Below, piece after piece: positions 54,637-64,000 of a stretch of 64,000 nt of DNA (position 1 is its first letter; every line of letters begins with the position of its first letter). The position numbers and the translations under genes are program-made. The notes beneath the pieces were generated by a model. The model did not search any database, had not been told where the DNA came from, and saw only the letters and a list, made by a program, of their open reading frames with translations. Source of the stretch: Triangularia verruculosa (taxonomy: Eukaryota; Ascomycota; Sordariomycetes; Sordariales; Podosporaceae); assembly GCA_033296885.1 (NCBI GenBank), contig MU863884.1:248001-312000 (forward strand), in the 5' to 3' direction.

Positions 54637-57600
54637 CTAGAACCAATCCCCCTCTTCACCCCCCTCCCCCCCCTCAGACGGCTGCACCTTCCTCGGCCTC
54701 CCCCTCTTCCTAGGAGCACCCTGACTACTGCTCCTCCCCCTCTTCTTCTTTCCCGGCGTGCCACCACCCCCATCACTCTTTCTTTTGCGGCCGCGCTTCC
54801 TCTCCGTCGGCTCCTCATCATCCTCGGCGCCAGAAGGTGGGGTTCCGACCATATCCTCCCCCTCCAGCTCATCCTCATCCTGAACCAGAAACTCCTTGTC
54901 GATATTCATCAGCTCAACAAACGCCTTGCAAGTCTGCATCATCCTTTCTCTGTCCATCAACGAGTTCCCAATATTGCCCAGCTCCTCCCACAGTTTGTCC
55001 CCCGTCACGCCTTGAGCTTTGACTGGCGGCTTAGAGAGATCCTTTGACTGCATCTTCACCTTATTTTCCCTTCTGGAGGCAGTTCCCATACTGTAGAGCC
55101 TTCGCAGATAAGTCCTCGCCTCCCACAGAGCGAGCAGGATCATCGATCCGGCCGTCAACCGCCTCAATCTCTCCAAGTCCACCTTAGGGGCTTCGGGTTG
55201 GGGTTGACTTGGGACTTGAACAGGCTGACCATCAGGGCCCATGACGTATTGTGGCTGTTGCTCTTCGAGGACGTCCATTCTCAGCTGAAAGACATCCGAC
55301 TCGATCGCCTGGGCGACGTTGGCACCCGTGGAGGTGACGAGCTTCTCCATGGCAGAGACAATGCAGTGCACCTCGCCGACGGTAAGATACTCAAAGAAGG
55401 CCAGATTCTCAGTGATGAACCTAGCGTAAGACACATGGGGCGGGATCGCCTCAGAGAGCTCAAGCTTGGAGATGTCAAAGTCCAACTGGGCGCAGAACTT
55501 CTCCAAAAACTTCTGCCGGTTCTTCGACTTGCTGATCTTGAGGACCTCCACCAGCAGATGAAGCTTGGGTGTAAAGACGCCCTCTTTGGCGGTCGCGCCA
55601 CGAGGGTCCTTGACGATATCCCGCTGGTACGCAAAGGCAGACTGAACGGCCTTGACATACTCGCGCTCAACAACCGTTTCATGCTTGGCATGCAGAGCCT
55701 TGTGCTCCAAGAACGCAAGCTCCGAGATTCTGGGATTAGAAGACGTCTCAAGAGTGATGAAGGTCACACCTGTCTCCTTGGGGTGCACCAGACCCTGCCG
55801 GTTGATACTGGCCAGAACCTCAACAGCAAGGAAGGCGTGGCCGTCTTGCGAGGCAGTCGCAATTCGAACAATCTCCTTCAGGAACCGATGCGTCGTAGCA
55901 CTAGCAACATCGTCGTAGTTGGTACCACCAATGACAGTCAGCTCCCGCTTCTTCTCAGCAGGCTTGGCCCCATTGATCGCCGGCGCCTCCGAAGCCTCTT
56001 CAGAGCGCTTCTCCTCAGTGAACAAGAATTCCTTAAACGACCGCAGCACCATAGCCTCCAAGCCCGGGACCTGCTCGTCAAACACGTGCTGAAATGTCGT
56101 ATAAACATTTGCAGAAACGTAGTTCCTCGGCCAGGCCTGGCAGACCAACCCAACCGAGTCCAGCGCAGCCTTTCTCACGTCCATGTGAAATGACGAAGCA
56201 GCAAACGGCACCACAAGGTCGACCATGAGCTTGGAGACTGAGCTCCCGTTTGTCCTCAACATCTTGTTGATGAAATCTAGATGGCTGTCAAGGTTGAAGT
56301 GCTTGCCAGCCATACCAACAATGAGCGAATATCGTTCGAACTGACGCATCGCCCGGACATCTAATGGCTGTGCCCGACTTCTCGCATGTAGTGCTTGCAT
56401 GTTCTTCAAACTCGATGCCGCGAGTCTGGCCATGTGCTCCGAAGTTTCGAGCAGCCCGCTGATGATCCACAAGCAAGCCATGACCTCATTCATCAACGGC
56501 CGAGAGACAGTCGACACAGTAGGCATCAACTCGCCGCGCACCTCGGTGAGAAACTGTGAATGTGCACTTGACAGCTGGGGAAGAACTCGGCGGTAGATAA
56601 CCACCACTGCTTTTGTTACGGCCGGGTCCTCGTTGCTGCGGATGCTCGTGATGTAAGGTCTGAGCAAGCGTAGCTGCTCAAAAGTAAAGAGACTAGCTTC
56701 GGCCTTTGCAAAAATCATGAGAACCTGCAAGACGTCCTTCCCTGAAGGCTTGGTCGAGTCCTCCAGATCTGCATTATCGACTAGGTCAAACATGCTCTCG
56801 ACCAATTTCCTGCAGACCTCTAGTGGGGCCCGTGCCGTCTTGTTGCTCGGGGCCAAGAGGGCCTGGAGCACCTTGTCCAGCACGCTGACAACGTTGCCTC
56901 GATTGACCGTCTGCACCATGAGGGAAACATGGTCTGCGAGAGAGATCTTGGAAGCAGCTGACGTCTGACCATTGTGAAAAGGGGCGAACCATATCTCCTC
57001 TATCACCTGGCGAGCCAATTCTCTGACGCTCTCCTCCGGATCTTGAATGCGGTGCAGAAGCCCGTTCGCAATAGTGCTCCTCAGTGTTCGATTATTGTTG
57101 CGAAGATAGATATCCTTGGAAAGCTTCATGGCCCTCTTTCGAACACCATGTCCGGCATCATTGAAGCGCTCCACAACTGTGGGAGTGATCTGCTCCTCCA
57201 ATGCCGGGCGCATACCGATGCACTTGCCAATAAGCCCAAGAGCTGAATCTCGCACCTGGGTCGACGAGTCGTTGGAGCAACGGAGAATCAGTTGAACCAC
57301 CACGGAATCTCCGTCCAGAATGGACGGATCCGTCTCCAAGACCTGGTTGACACTCTTCAAGCTCTTGCTTCGTACTGTCGGCTGGTCGCTAGCCATCGAG
57401 TTTAGAAGAATGTTCAAGATTGTGTTGAACGCCTCACAAAGCGGCGATCTCAACAGCGTAATCGAGTAACAGAGTCTCGCATAGCTTTGACTAATCGCTT
57501 TGAATGTATACTCCCTCGACAACCACTGACGATCGTGAATCATTTCCCGGAGCCTGTAGGCCAGTCGGCCGAGCTCGTGATCGCGCTCAGCGACATCGTC

Positions 57601-60600
57601 TTCATAGTCGTCATATGTTTTGCATATCTTGTTGGCCCAGTCCGAGACCAAAAAGGAAATCGCACTGGCCAGATGAGGATCTTCCGAAAAGCGACTTTCG
57701 AGATGCTCAAGTGTAGCCCGATATGGACCGGTCCAGGCCACCATCTGTTCTGGGCGGGATTTCAGCTCCAGTGCCGAAGTGGCTAAATCTGAGAGGAACA
57801 GCCCAAGCCCATCACTATCCTGGGTGTCCAAGGTGCTGGCCCCCTTTCTGACGTGACCCCGAAGTTTGGAAATGGCAGCTCCCATGCTCCCCAAGAGCTC
57901 GAGCGCCATGTTCTTCGCAGTGACTGATTGCTTGTCATTGTCGATGAGCTGAAACATCAGATGCATAAAGATCCGGAGCAAAAGCTCTGCCGCAGGCCAG
58001 TCGGGATTGTCGAGACAAACGGCAAAGTCCTCTACAAACATGTCGAGGAGGTTGCGGTATGGTGTGTCGCCAGACTTGGTTGACTTGAGCGCACGGCTCA
58101 CGATGAATTGGACGACATCCGAGGCACTGTTGGTGGCTGTCTTGATCAGAGCCTCAGAAACATCATCGAGCTCTTGAATAGCAATCCGATGCTGGGAGGC
58201 GCCGTGATCCTCATCCTGAATAGAAAATGACTGTGGCAGACGTCTAGGGCCTTCAGCGCCATCCTCTTCGGTAGCAAGAGTATTGCCTTTTCCTCGGCCT
58301 TTGTCGTCGACCTTACCAGCGCTGGTCTGAACTAGACGCATGATCAGCGCAGACACTGGCTGGATACTGGTGCCATCCACAAGCTTGAACGTCCTCGCTC
58401 GTTTTCCAAGCGGGAGCTTCTCCAGGGAGCTCAGAATTTCACTGAAGATGCCCTTTCGCTGCTCTGGATTCAAGAGGAAAATCTGCGACAGCATATCCAT
58501 GGCCACCAGACGGAGTCCATCAAACTTTTGTGTGTCAATAACGGAGTCCTTTTCAGCATGTGCCGTCTCCATAAAGATCAGCCGCGAGGCTGTGAACTCG
58601 AGCGTGTTTGTCACCGTGTCCGAGGTGTCAATGGACGAGATCAAAGTCGCCATCATGGCAAATAGCTTCTGGCAGTCGTTGAACAGAGCAACAATCTTCT
58701 TCTTGTTATGAGCCAGAGTCTTGAAGAGTTCATTGGCCCCTGGCGCGGCCCTGAGCTCAGCAATGGGAATAACGATGCCGTCAATAATGCGCTTGAACAG
58801 ATCAAGACAGTGCTCTATTGTGCCTTGTTTGTAAAGCTGCTTTTCTTGGCGACCACCACACATAATTCTGAGAGATGTGCGGCCAGCACGTATCGCCATC
58901 TCCAGCCCTGGGAGCTGGCCCAGCCACTGCTCAACATCGGCAGCTACCCAGGTTTCATCGACCTTGATCTCCAGTGTCTCGGCCAGCTTCAAAGCGCCCT
59001 CTGAAAGCCGACTCAGGTGGAGTAACTCTTCGAGAGGCACCTTGCGGAAGCAGTTTAGTGATATGGCCTTGCCGAGTAGAGCTTGTGCTTTGGTTTGCGC
59101 AGCAGCTGTCAATGTGGCTTCGTTTTCAGAAACCAAGATCACCATGTCGTTCCCTTGCCTTCGGGCAAGAGCAGCGTTTTCTGCTTGGAAAGCGTTGTGA
59201 AGAAACACCCTTAATTCGTGGAGGGCTGCATCAGCTCGTTGGCGAAGATCCAAACTCTCTCCATAGATATCGTCGCCGTCAATGTCACCGTGTTTCCGCT
59301 TCTTCAGGGACAAGTTTAAAGGTTCCTCGGGCTCATCTGCAACCACCATAAACTCACTCTTGTTAAAAGCCTTGGCCTTGGGAAGCTCAATAGCAATAGC
59401 TGGCTTTTGAGAGCCGGGTGTGCTCTGCGACTCGGCCCGCTTTGGGGGGGTGACAGTTCTCGAAGCCGGGGTAGCTTCTGCAGAATGGAGGGGCGGGAGG
59501 GCAGCCTGATATTGCGGGTGTTGCTGAGCCTGTTGTTGTGGTTGAATTTGAGGCTGGTGCCGTACCTGAGGCTGCTGCTGTACCTGGTGTTGTTGCGGTG
59601 CCTGAGGTTGGTGCTGCACCTGAGGCTGTTGCTGTGCCTGAGGCTGGTACTGAGAATGGTAAACCGGGTTTGGAGGTGCAGTAGGCGTGGGCGGAGCACC
59701 TGGGATCACATCAGACGAATGATGTGATTTGATATTCGCAAGCCCCGCCTGTTGCTTAAGCTCCTTCTTGGTGGGCAAGACAATCTCGAATCGCGCCTTG
59801 TTGGAACCATGGGCCTGTTGATTTGCTGATATGACCGGACTCGCAGAAGGGCCGGGTGTAGCTGCAGGAATAGTACTCAGTTTCCTTCCCTGGCCTGGCT
59901 CTTTCTTAACGACAGGCTTGGTGGAAAGCTTCTGTTTCGTGGGAACGGGCGTGGTGATGACGTTCGGATGATTGTTCGCAGCGGGTGTGGGGGTATCTGG
60001 GGTCGGATACCGGAACGGTATCGACGTTGAATCGTGAACCATTTTCGTAAATGGCGACAATCCTGCTGCCAGGGAACTGTGCTTTGCCGGTGAAGGAGAG
60101 CTCGTGGCGCGTGGCCCCGTCTTGAATTTGCTTCCATACTATTAGCTTGCGAGTTTGCCAATCCCATCGCGTATCGCACGTACTATTCGGGGATATTCCC
60201 CCTTTCCAGGAGCCTCTGAACTTGACTGACTGTTTGTTGCAGTAATCGTGAAGTAGTTTGGTTTGTAGCTTCTTGGTTCAGGGATTCGAAGTCGACGGTT
60301 GGTACTAGGTCGGTTAACGGCGGCGCGGGCGACGCTGACCCTATTGATGGCGATGGGAGCACACCTATTTAGAAAGAATATCGTCAGAAAATAATACTAG
60401 AAGCTTTTCGAGCAGAAGAGCCCAGGAAGAAACATACTGGAGTCAAATGGAGCGATGGCCGAGAAGGGCGTGTAAGGCAGGACCTCGGCGAGCGTGAATG
60501 GCCTCCGAAAGCCAAGTGCGGGCGCAGGCGATGGATTGTTTTGGGGGGTTCCATCCCAATTGTTGCTATTCGGAGGGCCATTGTGGGTGCCCGGCCATGA

Positions 60601-60609
60601 GTTCGCCAT
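54637..60609 (-). CDS. SCC2: Cohesin loading factor SCC2 (Mis4/NIPBL)
   Basis: Loads cohesin onto chromosomes together with Scc4. Three exons: 60609-60438, 60364-60184 and 60130-54637 (introns 73 and 53 nt); total 5847 nt, 1948 residues. The first exon starts MANSWPGTHNG and contains FTLAEVLPYTPFSAIAPFDS, the short N-terminal motif of the Scc4-binding region. Exon 2 ends LLERGNIPEY. A Gln/Pro-rich disordered stretch (about residues 260-310 of the spliced protein, repeats of QHQPQ) precedes a very long HEAT-repeat body. The conserved block reads RDSALGLIGKCIGMRPALEE, then RFNDAGHGVRKRAMKLSKDI and IQDPEESVRELARQVIEEIW. Near the C-terminus are basic motifs and an AT-hook-like KRGRPRK. Divergent from RPA12. 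Without the two upstream exons the N-terminus would be lost. Confidence 0.93.
59510..59650. repeat. Imperfect CAG/CAR-type repeat encoding a Gln-Pro tract in SCC2
   Basis: Plus-strand GAGGCTG, TGTTGC and GGTGCTG words recur with a roughly 24-36 bp period. On the coding strand they give repeated QPQ and QHQPQ units. Likely length-variable between strains. Confidence 0.65.
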
Positions 60610-61126
60610 GGTTGGTGGGAGCAAAGGCAGATCTCGTCGCAGTTGGATCACGACAGTGGGTGTCCGGACATGGCTCTTGAGAGGCGCTTCGGTTCAAGGG
60701 GATTCAACGCGGGTAGCTGTGGTTTCCTGCAACAAGAGGTTCATCCTCGACGGACAGCTGTAGCACTGCAACAAGACGCGACAACAGTTGTCAAAGAGAA
60801 ACCCCAACCTGGAAACTGACAAACGGAAAGCGAGGATCGTGCCTGGCCTCGACTGGGAGTTGGATCCCAGAAACAGAAGGACCGCCAAGTCCAGCCTCGC
60901 TCGCGCTTGCCGTCGCTTGTCCAGCTGCTTTCAGCGCCGCCTTGCAGCTTCTGGGGATAAGGAGGCCCGTGCCCAGCGAGTTGCCTGCCGAAAGAGCGCG
61001 AGTGTCGCGGGGTGCAGGGGCGTCGAGATCCATCTCTGGCTGACGCTAAAACTTTTTCTTGACGGGAAAGCTTGTCGCAGAGTCGCAGTGGATAAGAATT
61101 AACCTCACCAACCCAAGTAATCCATC
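60610..61126. promoter_or_regulatory. Shared divergent promoter region of SCC2 and RPA12
   Basis: 517 bp between the two start codons. No clear TATA in good position for either gene, as expected for housekeeping promoters. The ORFs inside it have no family features. Confidence 0.5.
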
Positions 61127-61618
61127 ATGTCTGCGATCGGCTCCCTCGTCTTCTGCACCGACTGCGGTAACCTCCTGCCCGCCTCCCAGGGCAACCCCAA
61201 GAATCTTTTGCTTTGCGAATGCTGCGGCGCAGAGCACAGAGGTGGGTGGTTTCACATGCCATGCAGCAACAGTACTCGACTTTGTGTCGCTAACCAAACA
61301 TGACGATGCAGATCAAGCCTGGAAGGCCGTAACAACAAAGACAAAGCCCTCCGATTTCCCCTCAGCCCTACGACAGAAGCTTTCCATTGTCCAGACGGTC
61401 AAGAGACACGAAGTGCAAACCGAGAGAGTCGACCCCAACATGGACTGCCACAAGTGCGGGAGGCGCGGCATTCGCTACTCTGAAGTACAACAGAGATCCG
61501 CCGATGAAGGTTCAACAATTATCTACAACTGCGAGTGTGGTGAAAAGTATGACATCTTGATTTGTTTGGTATTGCTTTTACTAATATTGAACCCTACAGA
61601 TGGTCTACAAACAACTGA
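61127..61618 (+). CDS. RPA12: RNA polymerase I subunit RPA12 (A12.2)
   Basis: Zinc-ribbon subunit for Pol I RNA cleavage and termination. Three exons, 61127-61241, 61312-61546 and 61600-61618 (introns 70 and 53 nt); 122 residues, family-typical. N-terminal ribbon: FCTDCG and LLCECCG (Cys10, 13, 30, 33). TFIIS-like C-terminal ribbon: MDCHKCGRRGIRYSEVQQ, then the acidic hairpin RSADEGSTI and YNCECGEKWSTNN. The RSADE hairpin is the catalytic signature. The last zinc pair reads C-x-C where most relatives have C-x2-C, so one ligand spacing differs. The last exon is only 19 nt and adds WSTNN. The start MSAIGSLVFCTDCGNLL follows CATC. Confidence 0.95.
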
Positions 61619-61803
61619 GCCACCCCGCTTACATCACGAAGACCACCCACGATATGCCCGCGCACAGAAACATCTAATAAACATGACCCTCTGTTCCCAA
61701 TCAGCGTGGAAACCAAACATCTTTTGAATGACCAAACGCCTCATACCAACAATAGAACGCTCAATGATACCCATCCACATCTAGACTTCCCACTTGCAAC
61801 CCC

Positions 61804-62865
61804 CTATGCAGTGACCTCCGGAACCAGAGCATATTCGACCTCGTGGCTCTTCTCATACTCAGCCATATCCAACGCAACAATGCAGCTCTCCCTCACCACC
61901 TCCTCCTTATCGTGCAGGAACTTCTTGAGCGTCTCCTCCACACCCGGTTCCTCTCCCAAGCTGCCCAGCGCCTCAGCAGCCTCGTGCCTTACCATCGAGG
62001 CCTCCTCTGTGTTGCTCAGCGCAGCAGTCAGCGCAGGGATAGAAGCAGGGTGCGACAGCTGTCCGAAAACAAACGCAATCTCATGTCTGAAAAGTGCAGA
62101 GCTGTCCGCGAAGCCTTCGGCAAGGGCGAGGACAGCCGGGACAGCAGTCGGGAGATCGGGAGGGGAGGCAAGGTCGCGAAGGGCAAACATGGCGCGGTAT
62201 CGGAGGAAGAGAGGCTTGGCTGTATCCATGAGGGTCTTGCGGAGCTCGTCGACGGACTGGGTTTGTTCGCCCTGGGGCATGGGAGGGGCGGGGTCAACCG
62301 AGGCGAAGTCGCTGTTGTGGTAGCATAGTTAGCAATTTGATGTTCCCGAACAATTTCTTCCTTGCGCGCGTGAATAGTGCGGTGCATACCTCTGCCTGAG
62401 CTTCTCCTTCTTCCTCTCCTCGCTGTTCTCCCACTCTATCCTCTCAATCGCAATCTCGCACGTCTCCTTGACACTGACATCCTCCCCCTCCCTGGTCCTG
62501 TACTTTTCCAGCACCGCCAAACTGCCACTATCGCCTAGCGCTCCCAAAGCTTCGGCAGCTTCGTGTCTGCACATGGGGTCCTCGGCCAGATCCTCAAGGA
62601 CCTTGGTCAGGTAAGGGACCGCAGCCAGGTTGTTGGTTTGGCCGAGGCAGTAAGCGAGCTCATGCTTCAACAGCGCAGATGGAGAGGGGAAAGCGGCGGC
62701 GATAGCTTCAATAGCGGCCAAAGCTTCGGGGGAGTCGTTGGCGGGGGCGGTCACGGCGAGGTGCTTGAGGGAGAAGAGGGCGCGGAACCGGACGGGGAGG
62801 GGGGTGGTTTCGGCTGTTAGGGACGTCCTCAAAGAGGCGATTTTGGGGAGGGTATCGGAGGACAT
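61804..62865 (-). CDS. LIA1: Deoxyhypusine hydroxylase (HEAT-repeat di-iron enzyme)
   Basis: Completes hypusine formation on translation factor eIF5A by hydroxylating deoxyhypusine. Exons 62865-62390 and 62311-61804 with a 78-nt intron (GTATGC donor, TTGCTAAC branch, CAACAG acceptor); 327 residues, as in yeast Lia1 (325). Two symmetrical HEAT-repeat halves carry the four His-Glu iron-binding motifs: [37 protein letters not shown] and [14 protein letters not shown]. The start [16 protein letters not shown] was chosen over an upstream ATG ten codons earlier because family N-termini begin near here. Confidence 0.96.
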
Positions 62866-63260
62866 ATTGGCAGTATTATTGAGTTGGTAAATCACGAAGG
62901 AGATAGAGGTGTGAGGAGGAGGGAAAGAGAAAAAGATAGGATGGTGGGGCGAGCGGGTGTTATCTGATCTGATTAGATCGTTGGGTATGAATGGATGAGG
63001 GGGCCCAGTGGAAGAACCTTTATGACTGGAGACGCGGGGTGTGGTGTGGGCAATTCATGCCTTTCACAAAACTTTTTGGAGGGGTGATAACGATAAGGAT
63101 TTTGCGGAGGATCCCATAGTGGACCCTAACCCTGATATAAGGGGTTTTGGCTTCATGTGCAACCAGTTGTCACCTGTTACGTACAAGAGCCCAAGGTGGT
63201 ATGGTCGTATTTTGGTGTGGTATCTGATCGTTGTCGAGGGATTCTGAGCTTCTAGAACTT
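62866..63260. other. Intergenic region
   Basis: About 395 bp between head-to-tail minus-strand genes. Holds the promoter of deoxyhypusine hydroxylase; no other signal recognised. Confidence 0.5.
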
Positions 63261-64000
63261 TCAATCATCTCGGCTGTTCAACAACTCAAACGGGTTGCTG
63301 GGCCGGGCTCTGACTTGGTGACCCTCAACTGTCCCTGACTGTGCCTTCCTCTTCCTGTCTTTCTTACTTTTTGGTGATTTGCCGATAGCTTCTATGTGGG
63401 GAATCATGTCTTCCATGTCTGAGCAAAGGCTAATGAGACATTTGAGTCCTCCAGACTCCCTCAGACGTCGGAGTGTCTCCGCGAAGCTGGCCACAGAGGG
63501 GAAGTTATTGAGTGATGGGAGGTCTGAAAGGGCTCCGATGACCTCGACTGCTTTTCCCTTTCTCTCCTGAAGACCGAGAAGTTGTTGAAGCATGCGGAGA
63601 GAGTAAAGTGTCGCCTCTACTTGGGCAAAAACTTGGAGGAAATCCCAAAAATACTGATTTAGCTTTCCCCTCGCCTCTTGTGCCAAGATCTCAAGACTCA
63701 ACGGATAGCCTTTGGCTCGCTCTACTGTTCCGACGATGTCGAGGTAGATGGACAGTGCTATCCACAGCAGCTCAGGATCAGCGATAGTAGCCTTTATTTC
63801 GTTGATGCTGTGGAGCAGGTGGTTGCACTCCTCTTCCACCCTAACTGGAGCCAAGATATCGACCTGAGATCCCGAAGAAAGTGTTTGGAGTCTCCTCATC
63901 TCTGAGATAGTCTTGATGCTAAATCTCTGATCAGATGGGAGAAACGAGTAGGCCAGTTCCCTGATGGACTTGCTGGCCTCCCAGGCACTTGTTCGGGAGG
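63261..64000 (-). CDS. C-terminal part of an unknown helical protein, cut by the window edge
   Basis: The frame ending at the stop at 63261 is open to the right edge of the window (more than 245 codons), so the gene is incomplete. The first ATG inside the window is at 63899, but the upstream codons (SAWEASKSIRELAYSFLPSD, IKTISE) read as coding, so it is not taken as the start. The visible part is almost all alpha-helical (ELLWIALSIYLDIVGTVERA; VEATLYSLRMLQQLLGLQER), followed by a basic Lys/Arg patch (KSPKSKKDRKRKAQS) near the C-terminus that could be a nuclear signal. I recognise no domain. Confidence 0.6.
   Translation of the reverse strand, partial: SRTSAWEASKSIRELAYSFLPSDQRFSIKTISEMRRLQTLSSGSQVDILAPVRVEEECNHLLHSINEIKATIADPELLWIALSIYLDIVGTVERAKGYPLSLEILAQEARGKLNQYFWDFLQVFAQVEATLYSLRMLQQLLGLQERKGKAVEVIGALSDLPSLNNFPSVASFAETLRRLRESGGLKCLISLCSDMEDMIPHIEAIGKSPKSKKDRKRKAQSGTVEGHQVRARPSNPFELLNSRDD

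Noticed and set aside
59877..60179. Minus-strand frame beginning MEANSRRGHAPRALL as the SCC2 upstream exon
   Set aside because: It is out of frame with the main SCC2 exon. An acceptor five bases further on gives a phase-correct join to LLERGNIPEY.

Overview
The window is nuclear DNA of a filamentous ascomycete, most likely a Sordariomycete close to the Sordariales. The evidence is short introns (about 46-110 nt, with GTANGT donors and CTAAC/CTGAC branch sites), a QutR/qa-1S-type quinate repressor, a LaeA-like methyltransferase, a Zn(II)2Cys6 regulator, and eukaryotic transcription, splicing and cohesin genes. There are no operons and no CRISPR arrays. I see no intact transposon and no strongly AT-rich RIP block.

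Layout. (1) 0-8.3 kb: an intron-dense LaeA-like methyltransferase on the minus strand (126-1727), then about 6.5 kb without a convincing gene apart from two weak small ORFs. (2) 8.3-17.2 kb: type II phosphatidylinositol 4-kinase (LSB6) and a small Cys-rich protein, flanked by two proline-rich/coiled-coil proteins that look like distant paralogs; a decayed repeat with CRE-like motifs lies upstream of the second. (3) 19.6-30 kb: an IRC3-like mitochondrial helicase diverging from an RRN5-like Pol I factor; a very large four-domain RNA end-processing protein (2H phosphoesterase, EEP nuclease, poly(A)-polymerase-like nucleotidyltransferase, MJ1316/DUF504); and a four-helix membrane protein. (4) 30-39 kb: small uncertain genes, an AT-rich degenerate repeat array, the quinate repressor homolog and a zinc-cluster transcription factor. 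(5) 39-48 kb: a non-canonical nucleotidyltransferase with a split catalytic domain, CTP synthase with a 9-nt microexon, and TFIIF alpha. (6) 48.9-64 kb: a conserved unknown protein, BUD13, tRNA-Val(AAC), cohesin loader SCC2, Pol I subunit RPA12, deoxyhypusine hydroxylase, and an incomplete gene at the right edge.

The genes are mostly independent housekeeping functions. RNA themes recur: two nucleotidyltransferases, an RNA-repair-type fusion, BUD13, RPA12, RRN5, TFIIF and a helicase. Divergent pairs that share an intergenic region are IRC3/RRN5, CTP synthase/TFIIF alpha and SCC2/RPA12. A striking compositional pattern runs through many genes: the coding strand is C-rich in its 5' half and turns G-rich (polypurine) in its 3' half, whatever the strand.

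The best candidates for unusual biology are the four-domain RNA end-processing protein (24056-27655) and the nucleotidyltransferase whose catalytic aspartates are separated by about 450 residues (39176-42226). All splice models were made by eye from splice consensus, reading phase and family resemblance, without transcripts.
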